47,580 nucleotides of DNA. Origin: an uncultured Lachnospiraceae bacterium. Its GTDB lineage: Bacteria; Bacillota; Clostridia; Lachnospirales; Lachnospiraceae. The stretch is taken from positions 1 through 47,580 of the forward strand of contig ONIH01000014.1 of assembly GCA_900317825.1 (NCBI GenBank). The letters run 5' to 3'. Positions 25,154-33,710 of this stretch are shown one piece after another; within the stretch, counting starts at the first letter, position 1; each line of letters starts with the position of its first letter. Under the pieces are notes generated by a model, which saw only the letters and a program-made list of their open reading frames with translations, was not told the DNA's origin and did not search any database. A program made the translations under genes and the position numbers.

Positions 25154-26830
25154 ATGAAGAAAAAAGTATTGGCTTTTCTCTGCGCGGCGGTCATGGCTAT
25201 TGGAATGACCGGCTGCGGAGGATCACAGACGACCGGAGGGTCTGGAAGCAGCAAATCAGCCTCTGGTTCTGCAAAGTCATCGTCGTCGGACCTCAACGTA
25301 ATGCTTGAGACACCTGTCGAGTCACTTGACCCGCAGCAGGCCACAGACGGTACCTCATTTGAGGTCATTGCGGACTACACCGACGGTCTCTATCAGATGG
25401 ATGCCGATGGAAAGGCTGTTCCGGCACTCGCTGAGAAGACCGAAGTATCTGATGACGGTAAGACCTACACCTTTACATTAAAGGATGCCAAGTGGTCAAA
25501 CGGTGATGCAGTCACAGCAAACGACTTCGTATTCGGATGGCAGAGAGCCGTTGATCCGGATGTCGCATCAGAGTATTCCTATATGCTAAGTGATATCGGC
25601 CAGATTAAAAATGCTGCTGATATCATCGCAGGAAAGAAAGACAAAAAAGAGCTTGGCATCACAGCCGTAGATGACAAGACCATAAAGGTAGAGCTCAACG
25701 TACCTGTTTCATATTTTGAAAGTCTTATGTACTTCCCTACCTTCTACCCTGTAAACGAGAAGTTCTATGAGAGCGTCGGGGACAAGTTCGGAACAAGCCC
25801 TGACACCGTGCTTTCAAACGGAGCCTTCGTACTTGATGATTATCAGCCAGCAGCTACATCCTTCCATTTAAAGAAGAACGACGATTACTATGACAGCTCC
25901 CGAGTAAAGCTCGCAGGTCTTAACTACCAGGTAATCCAGGATTCACAGCAGGCTCTTATGAACTATCAGACCGGAGCACTTGATACTACCCTCGTAAACG
26001 GTGAGCAGGTAGATCAGGTAAAGGACGATCCTGAGTTCAAGGCTATCGGTGCCGGATATCTCTGGTACATCTCCCCGAACATGGATAAGGTAAAAGAGCT
26101 AGCTAATAAAAATATCCGTCTCGCCATGACAATGGCATTAGACCGTGAAGCCATCACTACAGATGTATTAAAGGACGGTTCAAAGCCTACCTACACTGCA
26201 GTTCCTATGGACTTCGCTACAGGTCCGGACGGATCAGACTTCTCAGCAGATCAGGAGAAGTTCAAGGATGTCTGCAGGACAGACGCTTCTGCCGCTGCCG
26301 ACTACTGGAAGAAAGGCCTTGAAGAGCTCGGAGAATCAAAGCTCGAGCTATCAATGGTAGTAGATGCTGATGACGCTCCACAGAAAGTCGCAGCCGTTGT
26401 ACAGCAGCAGCTCCAGAAAGCACTTCCGGGGCTTACTATCACTCTTAAGGTAGAGCCAAAGAAACAGCGTGTCCAGGATATGCAGGACGGTAACTTCCAG
26501 CTCGGTCTTACCAGATGGGGACCTGACTACGCTGACCCTATGACATACCTCGGTATGTGGGTTACAGACAATTCAAACAACTACGGACTCTGGAGCAATT
26601 CAGACTACGATAAGATAATCGCAGAATGCACGACAGGAAAGCTCGCAACAGACACCCAGGGCAGATGGGACCGCCTCTATGACGCCGAGAAGATTGTCAT
26701 GGATGACGCAGTTATCTTCCCTCTCTACACTCAGTGCAACGCTGAGATGGTTTCATCAAAAGTAACAGGAATCGAATATCACCCTGTCGCTTTAAACCGT
26801 GTATATAAGGATGCCGTAAAGTCAGAATAA
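25154..26830 (+). CDS. oppA: Oligopeptide-binding lipoprotein OppA-like
   Basis: Extracellular solute-binding protein of family 5. It has 558 residues, and the signal peptide ends at lipobox MTGC (Cys about residue 21), followed by a Gly/Ser-rich linker. The mature domain shows ESLDPQQATDGTSFEV, FTLKDAKWSNGDAVTANDFVFGWQRAVDP and LGLTRWGPDYADPM, all typical of peptide-binding OppA. AGGAGGAAAAAGA precedes the ATG. A nickel-binding role was considered because of downstream hypA, but the sequence favours peptides. Confidence 0.93.
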   Translation: MKKKVLAFLCAAVMAIGMTGCGGSQTTGGSGSSKSASGSAKSSSSDLNVMLETPVESLDPQQATDGTSFEVIADYTDGLYQMDADGKAVPALAEKTEVSDDGKTYTFTLKDAKWSNGDAVTANDFVFGWQRAVDPDVASEYSYMLSDIGQIKNAADIIAGKKDKKELGITAVDDKTIKVELNVPVSYFESLMYFPTFYPVNEKFYESVGDKFGTSPDTVLSNGAFVLDDYQPAATSFHLKKNDDYYDSSRVKLAGLNYQVIQDSQQALMNYQTGALDTTLVNGEQVDQVKDDPEFKAIGAGYLWYISPNMDKVKELANKNIRLAMTMALDREAITTDVLKDGSKPTYTAVPMDFATGPDGSDFSADQEKFKDVCRTDASAAADYWKKGLEELGESKLELSMVVDADDAPQKVAAVVQQQLQKALPGLTITLKVEPKKQRVQDMQDGNFQLGLTRWGPDYADPMTYLGMWVTDNSNNYGLWSNSDYDKIIAECTTGKLATDTQGRWDRLYDAEKIVMDDAVIFPLYTQCNAEMVSSKVTGIEYHPVALNRVYKDAVKSE

Positions 26831-26854
26831 CCTGAAGCGTCCTTCTTAAAAGAC

Positions 26855-26882
26855 GGGGCTGTGACAGAAAAGTCACAGTCCC
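26855..26882 (+). terminator. Hairpin between oppA and oppB (leaky terminator or mRNA stabiliser)
   Basis: An 11-bp stem (26855-26865 with 26872-26882, one G-U) and a 6-nt loop, followed by GGTTATTTTTAG. The T tract is displaced from the stem. Such stems after binding-protein genes usually let the binding protein be made in excess over the permease. Confidence 0.6.
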
Positions 26883-26918
26883 GGTTATTTTTAGTATAAA
26901 GATATAGAAAGGAAAGAA

Positions 26919-27854
26919 ATGAAAAAGTACCTCCTGAAAAGAGTGCTGACATCCATTTTTACGCTGCTTGTCATCCTTCTCGTACTTTTCATACTGATGC
27001 AGCTGATGCCGGGGTCCCCGTTTAACGACGAGAAGCTGACTGCCGACCAGAAGGCTGCACTGTACGCCAAGTACGGACTCGACCAGCCAGTCATAATCCA
27101 GTTCTTCCGCTACGTGGCAAATATGCTCCGGGGCGACTTCGGTGTCAGCTATAACATAAGTAAAAATACTCCTATCTCGCAGCTTATAGCGACCAGACTT
27201 CCGATCTCCATCTATATCGGATTCATGGCAGTTCTTGTCGGAGCCGTGATCGGTCTCCTTCTCGGACTTTTAGCTGCATTCAAACACGATACCATCTGGG
27301 ATACGATAGCGACTATCATCTCCGTCATCGGAGTTTCAGTTCCATCATATGTGTTCGCTCTCGCCCTCTCCTACCAGTTCGGATTCAAACTCAGATGGTT
27401 CCCGATACTGTTTTCCCAGCAGCAGATGTTCCAGTCAAGCGTTCTGCCTAGCATTTCACTTTCGATGTTCACGATGGCGTCTATCGCCAGATTTACCCGT
27501 TCTGAGATGCTCGAGGTATTGGGAAGCGACTATATGCTTCTCGCAGAATCCAAAGGACTTTCCGGGAAAACACTCATCTTCAGGCATGCTCTCCGCAATG
27601 CCCTCATCCCTATCATAACTGTACTCGCACCGCTTATCGTCGATCTGATGACAGGTTCACTCGTAGTTGAAAAAATCTTCGCTATCCCAGGAGTCGGCTC
27701 ACTTCTCGTAACAGCCATTCAGAGTAATGACTATAACGTAGTCATAGCCTTAAGCTTTATCTATTCGGCAATGTACATAGGGATCATGCTTGTAGTCGAT
27801 ATCCTTTACGGCATCATCGACCCGAGGATCAGACTTGCAAAGGAGGGAAGCTGA
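26919..27854 (+). CDS. oppB: Oligopeptide ABC transporter permease OppB
   Basis: A 311-residue inner-membrane permease. The N-terminus (MKKYLLKRVLTSIFTLLVILLVLF) is the first helix, and the LMPGSPF segment follows. The EAA loop that contacts the ATPase is at LAESKGLSGKTLIFRHALRNALIP. About six membrane segments are visible. AAGGAAAGAA precedes the ATG. Confidence 0.94.
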   Translation: MKKYLLKRVLTSIFTLLVILLVLFILMQLMPGSPFNDEKLTADQKAALYAKYGLDQPVIIQFFRYVANMLRGDFGVSYNISKNTPISQLIATRLPISIYIGFMAVLVGAVIGLLLGLLAAFKHDTIWDTIATIISVIGVSVPSYVFALALSYQFGFKLRWFPILFSQQQMFQSSVLPSISLSMFTMASIARFTRSEMLEVLGSDYMLLAESKGLSGKTLIFRHALRNALIPIITVLAPLIVDLMTGSLVVEKIFAIPGVGSLLVTAIQSNDYNVVIALSFIYSAMYIGIMLVVDILYGIIDPRIRLAKEGS

Positions 27855-27855
27855 T

Positions 27856-28917
27856 ATGTCAGACATCAATGCAGGAATCGCCGCAAACGCAGGCTACATC
27901 CCTACCGAAGCGGACTTCCAGTTTAAAAATAAAGGAAAAGTACTTGGAAACGATGAGAACTTCGCCGGACAGTCTTACTGGCGTGAAGTCGTCATCAGAT
28001 TTTTCAAGAAAAAAAGTGCCGTGGTCGGCATGATCTTCATCATACTTATAGCTGTATTCGCTATAGCAGGCCCTGGCATGAACAAATACACTTATGAAGA
28101 ACAGAACCTGGCACAGAAAAACCTCGCCCCGAGAATTCCGGGACTTGAAAAGCTCGGCATCTTTAACGGAAACGAGAGCATGAACACAACCTCAGGTTCA
28201 AAGACGGTAAATAGCTATAAAGACAAGGGATTCACAAAGGTCTACTACTGGTTCGGAAGCGATAACTTCGGCCGAGACATATGGACCCGTACCTGGTCAG
28301 GTGCCCGTGTCTCTCTTATCATCGCTGTAGCCGCCACTGTCATCGATATGCTCATCGGTCTTACCTACGGACTTATCTCCGGATACTTCGGCGGAAAAGT
28401 GGATATGGTCATGCAGCGAATCCTCGAAGTCGCGAACGGCATTCCGAGACTCGTTATCGTGACTCTGCTGCTTCTCGTATTAAAGCCAGGTATGATAACT
28501 ATCGTATTCGCCCTGATGCTCACCGAGTGGATCGGTATGAGCCGTATAGCCAGAGCTGAGATGCTGAAGCTTAAAGAACAGGAATACGTTCTCGCGTCAA
28601 AGACCTTAGGTGCCAGCAATATGCACATCATCTTCCGTGAGATCCTTCCGAATATCATCGGACCAGTCATCACCCAGGTCATGTTCTCGATACCTACGGC
28701 TATTTTTACAGAGGCCTTTCTCTCCTTCGTAGGACTTGGTATCCCGGTACCTCAGTGCTCCCTCGGTTCACTTATCTCCGATGGATTTAACTCATTTACA
28801 ACGCATCCTTACCAGATAGTCCCGCCGGTTATAGTCATGGCACTTCTGATGCTCAGCTTTAACCTCGTGGCAGACGGATTAAGAGAAGCCTTAGACCCTA
28901 AGTTAAAGGAGATGTAA
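27856..28917 (+). CDS. oppC: Oligopeptide ABC transporter permease OppC
   Basis: A 353-residue permease. The start at 27856 has AGGAGGGAAG upstream; the upstream reading overlaps oppB. The cytoplasmic N-terminus leads to a first helix near residue 55. The long extracytoplasmic insert (about residues 90-145, with YYWFGSDNFGRDIWTR) is characteristic of OppC. The EAA loop is LASKTLGASNMHIIFREILPN. Confidence 0.93.
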   Translation: MSDINAGIAANAGYIPTEADFQFKNKGKVLGNDENFAGQSYWREVVIRFFKKKSAVVGMIFIILIAVFAIAGPGMNKYTYEEQNLAQKNLAPRIPGLEKLGIFNGNESMNTTSGSKTVNSYKDKGFTKVYYWFGSDNFGRDIWTRTWSGARVSLIIAVAATVIDMLIGLTYGLISGYFGGKVDMVMQRILEVANGIPRLVIVTLLLLVLKPGMITIVFALMLTEWIGMSRIARAEMLKLKEQEYVLASKTLGASNMHIIFREILPNIIGPVITQVMFSIPTAIFTEAFLSFVGLGIPVPQCSLGSLISDGFNSFTTHPYQIVPPVIVMALLMLSFNLVADGLREALDPKLKEM

Positions 28918-28920
28918 CCG

Positions 28921-30006
28921 ATGGCTGAAAAAGAAAAGATACTCGATATCGATAACCTCGATATCACCTTCAAGACCACGGCTGGTCCGGTTCACGCCAT
29001 CCGCGGGATAAATATAGAACTGATGAAAGGACAGACTGCTGCCATAGTCGGCGAGTCAGGTTCCGGAAAGTCAGTCACAATGCGAGCCGTCATGGGTATT
29101 CTCGCATCGAACTCAGTCGTAAACAGCGGAAAGATAAACTTCCGCTACACTCATCAGGACGGTACTCCTGCCGAGGTCGACATTTTATCAAAAGACAAAA
29201 AGTGGATCAGAAACCATATCAACGGAAAAAGGATCGCAATGGTCTTCCAGGATCCTATGACAAGCCTCGATCCGACCATGCAGATAGGAAAACAGATCAT
29301 GGAGGGTATGAGCTGGCACTATCATACTCCGAAGCAGGAAGCCTGGAAAAAGGCAGTCTCCCTTCTCGAAGAGGTCGGCATAGAGAACCCGGAAAAAAGG
29401 ATGAAGGAATATCCTCATCAGCTCTCAGGCGGTATGAGACAGCGTGTCGTCATAGCTATAGCACTGTCTGCAAACCCCGACCTTCTGATCTGCGATGAGC
29501 CTACGACCGCCCTCGATGTGAATATCCAGGCAAAGATACTCGAGCTTATCACCCGTATCCAGAAAGAGCGTGGTATCTCAGTCATATACATTACCCATGA
29601 CCTCGGTGTTGTCGCAAAAGTAGCTGACTTCGTCTACGTCATGTACGCCGGAAAAATAGTCGAGCAGGGAACCATAAACGAGATATTCTATGATCCTAAG
29701 CATCCATACACCTGGGGACTCCTCTCGGCTATGCCTGATCTGACCACCGATGATCCGAGGCTCTACACCATCCCTGGATCACCTCCGAACCTTCTGCATG
29801 AAAAGCCTGGCGATGCATTCGCTCCGAGGAACCCGTATGCACTGGAGATCGATGATAAGGCAGAACCTCCGATGTTTAAGGTATCAGATACCCACTATGC
29901 TGCTACCTGGCTTTTAGACCCTCGTGCTCCAAAGGTTGAAATGCCTTCCGAGCTCAAGGACAGGATCGAGAGGATGAAGAAAGAGGCAAAGGAGGCAGAA
30001 GCATGA
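28921..30006 (+). CDS. oppD: Oligopeptide ABC transporter ATPase OppD
   Basis: A 361-residue ATPase with Walker A GESGSGKS, signature LSGGMRQRV and Walker B LLICDEPTTALDV, followed by the H-loop THDLG. The C-terminal oligopeptide_CTD has IPGSPPNLL. An insertion between Walker A and the Q-loop matches OppD. It overlaps oppF by 4 nt. Confidence 0.95.
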   Translation: MAEKEKILDIDNLDITFKTTAGPVHAIRGINIELMKGQTAAIVGESGSGKSVTMRAVMGILASNSVVNSGKINFRYTHQDGTPAEVDILSKDKKWIRNHINGKRIAMVFQDPMTSLDPTMQIGKQIMEGMSWHYHTPKQEAWKKAVSLLEEVGIENPEKRMKEYPHQLSGGMRQRVVIAIALSANPDLLICDEPTTALDVNIQAKILELITRIQKERGISVIYITHDLGVVAKVADFVYVMYAGKIVEQGTINEIFYDPKHPYTWGLLSAMPDLTTDDPRLYTIPGSPPNLLHEKPGDAFAPRNPYALEIDDKAEPPMFKVSDTHYAATWLLDPRAPKVEMPSELKDRIERMKKEAKEAEA

Positions 30007-30941
30007 AACAGATAGATTACAGTGCTGCCCCGCTTCTCACAGTCGATGGCTTAAAGCAGTATTTTAAGATAAGCAACACTTATACAGTAAAGGCAGTAGA
30101 AAATGTCAGCTTCAAGATCTGGCCTGGAGAGACCTACGGACTCGTAGGAGAATCCGGTTCCGGAAAGTCCACGATCGGACGTGACGTGATCAGGCTCTAC
30201 GATCCGACCGCCGGAAAGATAGTCTTCGATGGAACTGATATAAGCGGAAAGCTGAATAAAAAAGATAACGAGAAACTCAGGACAGAGATGCAGATGATCT
30301 TCCAGGATCCTATGGCATCGCTTAACCCGAGAAAAACTGTCGGAGATATCATCGGAGAAGGACTTGATATCCACCACGCGTATAAGACCCAGAAAGAGCG
30401 TGAAGATAAGATCAAGGAGATGCTCGTAAAGGTCGGACTTTCCCCGGAGCATGCCACCCGCTATCCTCACCAGTTCTCCGGAGGACAGAGACAGCGTGTA
30501 GGAATAGCCAGAGCTCTTATCATGAATCCGAAGCTCATCATCGCAGACGAGTGTATATCGGCTCTTGACGTGTCTATCCAGGCACAGGTCATCAACCTGA
30601 TGAAAGATATCCAGGAAGAAACCGGAACCGCCATGCTCTTTATAGCGCATGACCTGTCGATGGTAAAATACATCTCTGACAGGATAGGCGTTCTTCATTT
30701 AGGACATCTGTTAGAAACCGGTACAAAGGATGAGATTTTCTCAAATCCTATCCACCCTTATACTAAGAGTCTTCTCTCCGCTATCCCGGCGCCTAACCCG
30801 ATCCTCGAGAAAAAGAGAAAGGCCATTTCCTACGATTATAAGACCAGCGGTATTGACTATGACGCCGGTTTCGCTCATACTGTTGAAGGAACTCATTTAG
30901 TCAAATGTACTGATGAGGAATTTGCAGAATGGACGAAATAA
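30003..30941 (+). CDS. oppF: Oligopeptide ABC transporter ATPase OppF
   Basis: A 312-residue ATPase with Walker A GESGSGKST, Q-loop MIFQDPMASLNPR, signature FSGGQRQRVGIA and Walker B LIIADECISALDVSIQ. The usual DEP is DEC here; the catalytic Glu is kept, so activity is expected. It pairs with OppD as the heterodimeric motor. Confidence 0.95.
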   Translation: MKQIDYSAAPLLTVDGLKQYFKISNTYTVKAVENVSFKIWPGETYGLVGESGSGKSTIGRDVIRLYDPTAGKIVFDGTDISGKLNKKDNEKLRTEMQMIFQDPMASLNPRKTVGDIIGEGLDIHHAYKTQKEREDKIKEMLVKVGLSPEHATRYPHQFSGGQRQRVGIARALIMNPKLIIADECISALDVSIQAQVINLMKDIQEETGTAMLFIAHDLSMVKYISDRIGVLHLGHLLETGTKDEIFSNPIHPYTKSLLSAIPAPNPILEKKRKAISYDYKTSGIDYDAGFAHTVEGTHLVKCTDEEFAEWTK

Positions 30942-30948
30942 AAATAAA

Positions 30949-31293
30949 ATGCATGAATTAAGCTACATGATGAGAATGGTCGACACAGCACTTGATGCCT
31001 GTAAGCAGAATGACCTGGAAAAAGTAACTGAAATGGAGATAAGCGTCGGTGAAGCCACCGGCCTTATCCCGCACTATCTCAAGGACTACTATCCCCAGTG
31101 CGTGAAAGACACCATACTTGAAGGCTCAAAGCTTACAGTCCATTTTATCCCTGTCACGACGAAGTGCTCTGACTGCGGAACTGAGTATAACCCCTCAAAA
31201 GAAAATGACTACCGTTGCCCTTCGTGCAACAGCTTCAAGGCAACGATAGTCCATGGACGAGAATTTATTCTTGACCGTCTGACAGGTGAATGA
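30949..31293 (+). CDS. hypA: Hydrogenase nickel-insertion protein HypA
   Basis: Ni metallochaperone for [NiFe] hydrogenase. The 114-residue protein starts MHELSYMMRMV; His2 is the Ni ligand. The zinc site is CSDC and CPSC near residues 75 and 92. The ATG lies 7 nt after oppF with no Shine-Dalgarno sequence, so it probably depends on translational coupling. The rest of the hyp genes are about 12 kb away on the other strand. Its 3' end overlaps the convergent mtaB gene by 29 nt. Confidence 0.94.
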   Translation: MHELSYMMRMVDTALDACKQNDLEKVTEMEISVGEATGLIPHYLKDYYPQCVKDTILEGSKLTVHFIPVTTKCSDCGTEYNPSKENDYRCPSCNSFKATIVHGREFILDRLTGE

Positions 31294-32593
31294 AGCCGTC
31301 TTCTATTCCGGTCAGTTTTCCTGTCACGAATTTTCCTGACATGTCATCAGATGAGTCGAAGAGAACTCTTATATACTCCGGAGTGTAGCCGGTCCAGTAA
31401 GTCTTTCCGTTAAGCTCCGTAGTCTCTTCGAGCAGAGCTTCGGCAGTCTTACCCAGATGCCTTTCGAGATAGGCCTGCTTCATCTGAGCGGCCTTATCAC
31501 GAAGGATCTTTGTCCGGTCAGCTTTCTCTTTTTTAGAAAGCTGACCGGACATTTTTTCTGCCCTGGTACCCTGACGCACAGAGTACGGGAACACATGGAT
31601 CTCATAGAAGGCTACATTCTCCGCAAACTCTACCGACTCTTTAAACTCTTCTTCGCTCTCTCCCGGAAATCCACAGATCATATCAGCAGTAAGCGCCGGA
31701 TCATCAAAGTATTTTCTTAAATACCTGACCGATTCCATAAACTCTTCAGGTGTGTAGTGCCTGTTCATCCTCTCCAGGACGCCCGCAGAGCCGCTCTGAA
31801 GTGACAGATGAAAATGCGGGCAGAAGTTATCAAGCTTCGACAGCCGCTTCGCAAAATCCTCTGTCACGGCCTTAGGCTCCAGAGAGCCCAGTCTTATCCG
31901 ATGTACTCCATCTATCTGCGATACCTTTTCTATCAGATCTACAAGAGTCAGATTCTCATAAGAATAGCTCGTAAGCCTTATCCCTGTCAGGACAAATTCC
32001 CTGAAACCCTTGTCCACAAGTGTCTTTACTTCCTCTACTACTTTCTCCGGATCACGGCTCCTCTCCCGCCCTCTGGCGAACGGGATGATGCAGTAGGTAC
32101 AGAACTGGTTGCAGCCATCTTCAACTTTCAGGAAAGCTCTCGTGTGCTCTTCCTTCATCGAGACAGTCGTCTCCTCGAATTCCCAGCTGCCTTTATTTAT
32201 ATCCGGTACAAAGGTCTCACGGGCATTTTTATCAGAAAGGCGGGCTGTGCGGAGTTTTTCTATCTCTGCGTTCAGCTGGCTCTTCTCATTATTTCCGAGA
32301 ATGATATCAGCCACTCCGTCTTTTATAAGGACGTCCTTACCGGTGTTCGCATAGCAGCCGCAGGCTACGACTATGGCGTCGGGATTCAGAGTCTTCGCCC
32401 GGCTTATCATCTGGCGGGACTTCTGATCAGCGACTCTTGTCACTGTGCAGGTATTTATCACATAGACATCAGCCTTTTCTGTAAATGGTACTATAGTGTA
32501 GCCGGCATTGCGCAGACTTTCCTCCATACCCTCCATTTCATAAGCATTGACTTTACAGCCCAGATTATGGAAGGCTGCGGTTTTATTTTTCAA
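31265..32593 (-). CDS. mtaB: tRNA N6-threonylcarbamoyladenosine methylthiotransferase MtaB
   Basis: Radical-SAM enzyme that adds a methylthio group to t6A37 to give ms2t6A in ANN-decoding tRNAs. The 442-residue protein has the N-terminal Cys set of the UPF0004 domain (LGCKVN, NTCTV, ACGCYANTG), the radical-SAM CNQFCTYCIIPFARG motif and a TRAM-like C-terminus. LGCKVN favours MtaB over MiaB, which reads GCQMN. The start is TTG at 32593 with AAGGAG 8 nt upstream. Confidence 0.92.
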   Translation of the reverse strand: MKNKTAAFHNLGCKVNAYEMEGMEESLRNAGYTIVPFTEKADVYVINTCTVTRVADQKSRQMISRAKTLNPDAIVVACGCYANTGKDVLIKDGVADIILGNNEKSQLNAEIEKLRTARLSDKNARETFVPDINKGSWEFEETTVSMKEEHTRAFLKVEDGCNQFCTYCIIPFARGRERSRDPEKVVEEVKTLVDKGFREFVLTGIRLTSYSYENLTLVDLIEKVSQIDGVHRIRLGSLEPKAVTEDFAKRLSKLDNFCPHFHLSLQSGSAGVLERMNRHYTPEEFMESVRYLRKYFDDPALTADMICGFPGESEEEFKESVEFAENVAFYEIHVFPYSVRQGTRAEKMSGQLSKKEKADRTKILRDKAAQMKQAYLERHLGKTAEALLEETTELNGKTYWTGYTPEYIRVLFDSSDDMSGKFVTGKLTGIEDGFIHLSDGQE

Positions 32594-32611
32594 AATAATA
32601 ACTCCTTCTGA

Positions 32612-32640
32612 TTGACTTTTTACCTGTGTTGATTTAACAT
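32612..32640 (+). promoter_or_regulatory. Promoter of the HPr/Crh-like gene
   Basis: TTGACT (32612-32617) and TAACAT (32635-32640) are 17 nt apart, with the ATG about 40 nt downstream. Confidence 0.6.
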
Positions 32641-32682
32641 AGATTTATAGTTTTTGCATATGTTTTACAGGAGGAAAAACAC

Positions 32683-32916
32683 ATGAAGACAGTAAAGATA
32701 TCTCTTAACTCAATCGATAAGGTAAAGTCATTCGTTAACACTATCTCACAGTTCGACAGTGACTTCGACCTGATCTCAGGACGATATGTGATCGATGCGA
32801 AGTCCATCATGGGAATCTTCTCACTGGACCTTTCAAGTCCTATCGATCTCACTATCCACGATGATAATGACGCTGAGATCCTCGACGCATTAAAGCCTTA
32901 CATCATCGAAGGATGA
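32683..32916 (+). CDS. HPr-family protein lacking His15 (Crh-like)
   Basis: A 77-residue protein of the HPr fold. The region holding the regulatory serine is kept: AKSIMGIFSLDL, with Ser41 in the place of HPr Ser46. The normal catalytic GxHARP segment with His15 is replaced by NSIDKVKSF, so it cannot accept phosphate from Enzyme I in the normal way. This resembles B. subtilis Crh, which acts only in signalling with CcpA. A perfect GGAGG precedes the ATG. It is transcribed alone, ending in the terminator at 32937-32965. Binding to a CcpA-like protein is inference. Confidence 0.75.
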   Translation: MKTVKISLNSIDKVKSFVNTISQFDSDFDLISGRYVIDAKSIMGIFSLDLSSPIDLTIHDDNDAEILDALKPYIIEG

Positions 32917-32936
32917 TGCCCCTTTGAGAAAAGTGA

Positions 32937-32965
32937 CCTCCCTCATCTGAGGGAGGCCTTTTTTT
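32937..32965 (+). terminator. Terminator after the HPr-like gene
   Basis: An 8-bp stem, CCTCCCTC and GAGGGAGG, with a 4-nt loop is followed by seven T. It may also serve the convergent amino-acid ATPase gene, although the T tract is weaker on that strand. Confidence 0.9.
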
Positions 32966-32967
32966 GT

Positions 32968-33705
32968 TCAGTGCATTACCGATGCTAAGAATTTCTGTAG
33001 ACGGGCGTTCTTCGGATGTTCAAACACTTCCTCCGGAGTACCCTGCTCCATTATATGAGTCTCATCTATAAAGAGTACTCTGTCAGATACTTCTTTAGCG
33101 AATGCCATCTCGTGTGTCACTATAACCATCGTCATTCCGGTTTCAGCCAGCTCCTGAATGATACCAAGCACTTCACCTACCATCTCAGGATCGAGTGCAG
33201 ATGTCGGCTCATCCATAAGCATTATGTCAGGATTCATCGCTAGTGATCTGGCAATGGCCGCTCTCTGTTTCTGTCCTCCCGAAAGCTGTGACGGATATGA
33301 TGCTGCCTTATCTGAAAGTCCTACCCTGTCTAAAAGCTCTGCGGCTTTTTTATCTGCCTCGTCCTTTGTCATGAAGCCGTGATGTACAGGAGCAAAGGTG
33401 ATATTATCAGCGATCGTCATGTTGTTAAACAGGTTAAAAGACTGGAAGACCATTCCTATCTTTGGAAGTATAGCCGAGGTATCGGTCTTCGGATCTGTGA
33501 TATCAGTTCCGTCAAAAATGATATGTCCGCTGTCCGGCTTCTCCAGAAGGTCCAGGCAGCGTACAAAAGTAGACTTTCCGCAGCCTGAAGGACCTATTAT
33601 CGATATGACCTCCCCTTTTTCGATATCTAAATCGATATCTTTTAAGACAGTGTGGTCACCGAATTTTTTCGTTAATTTTTCTACATGCATTATCGTCTCA
33701 GACAT
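32968..33705 (-). CDS. Polar amino acid ABC transporter ATPase (GlnQ/HisP-like)
   Basis: A 245-residue ATPase with Walker [10 protein letters not shown], signature [17 protein letters not shown] and Walker [15 protein letters not shown]. The high identity to the polar amino acid type (GlnQ family) is clear. It powers the adjacent solute-binding/permease fusion, 5 nt upstream. Because that gene is frameshifted, this ATPase may have no working partner encoded here. Confidence 0.93.
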   Translation of the reverse strand: MSETIMHVEKLTKKFGDHTVLKDIDLDIEKGEVISIIGPSGCGKSTFVRCLDLLEKPDSGHIIFDGTDITDPKTDTSAILPKIGMVFQSFNLFNNMTIADNITFAPVHHGFMTKDEADKKAAELLDRVGLSDKAASYPSQLSGGQKQRAAIARSLAMNPDIMLMDEPTSALDPEMVGEVLGIIQELAETGMTMVIVTHEMAFAKEVSDRVLFIDETHIMEQGTPEEVFEHPKNARLQKFLASVMH

Positions 33706-33710
33706 CCCAT

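Noticed and set aside
25068-25157. A 29-codon leader frame before oppA whose TGA overlaps the oppA ATG
   Set aside because: There is no ribosome site, codons are not obviously biased, and the frame contains the terminator stem; overlap with the oppA start can be chance.
25154-26830. Nickel-binding NikA instead of OppA
   Set aside because: The chain length and the long OppC-type insert in the partner permease, with the peptide-binding segments, favour an oligopeptide system.
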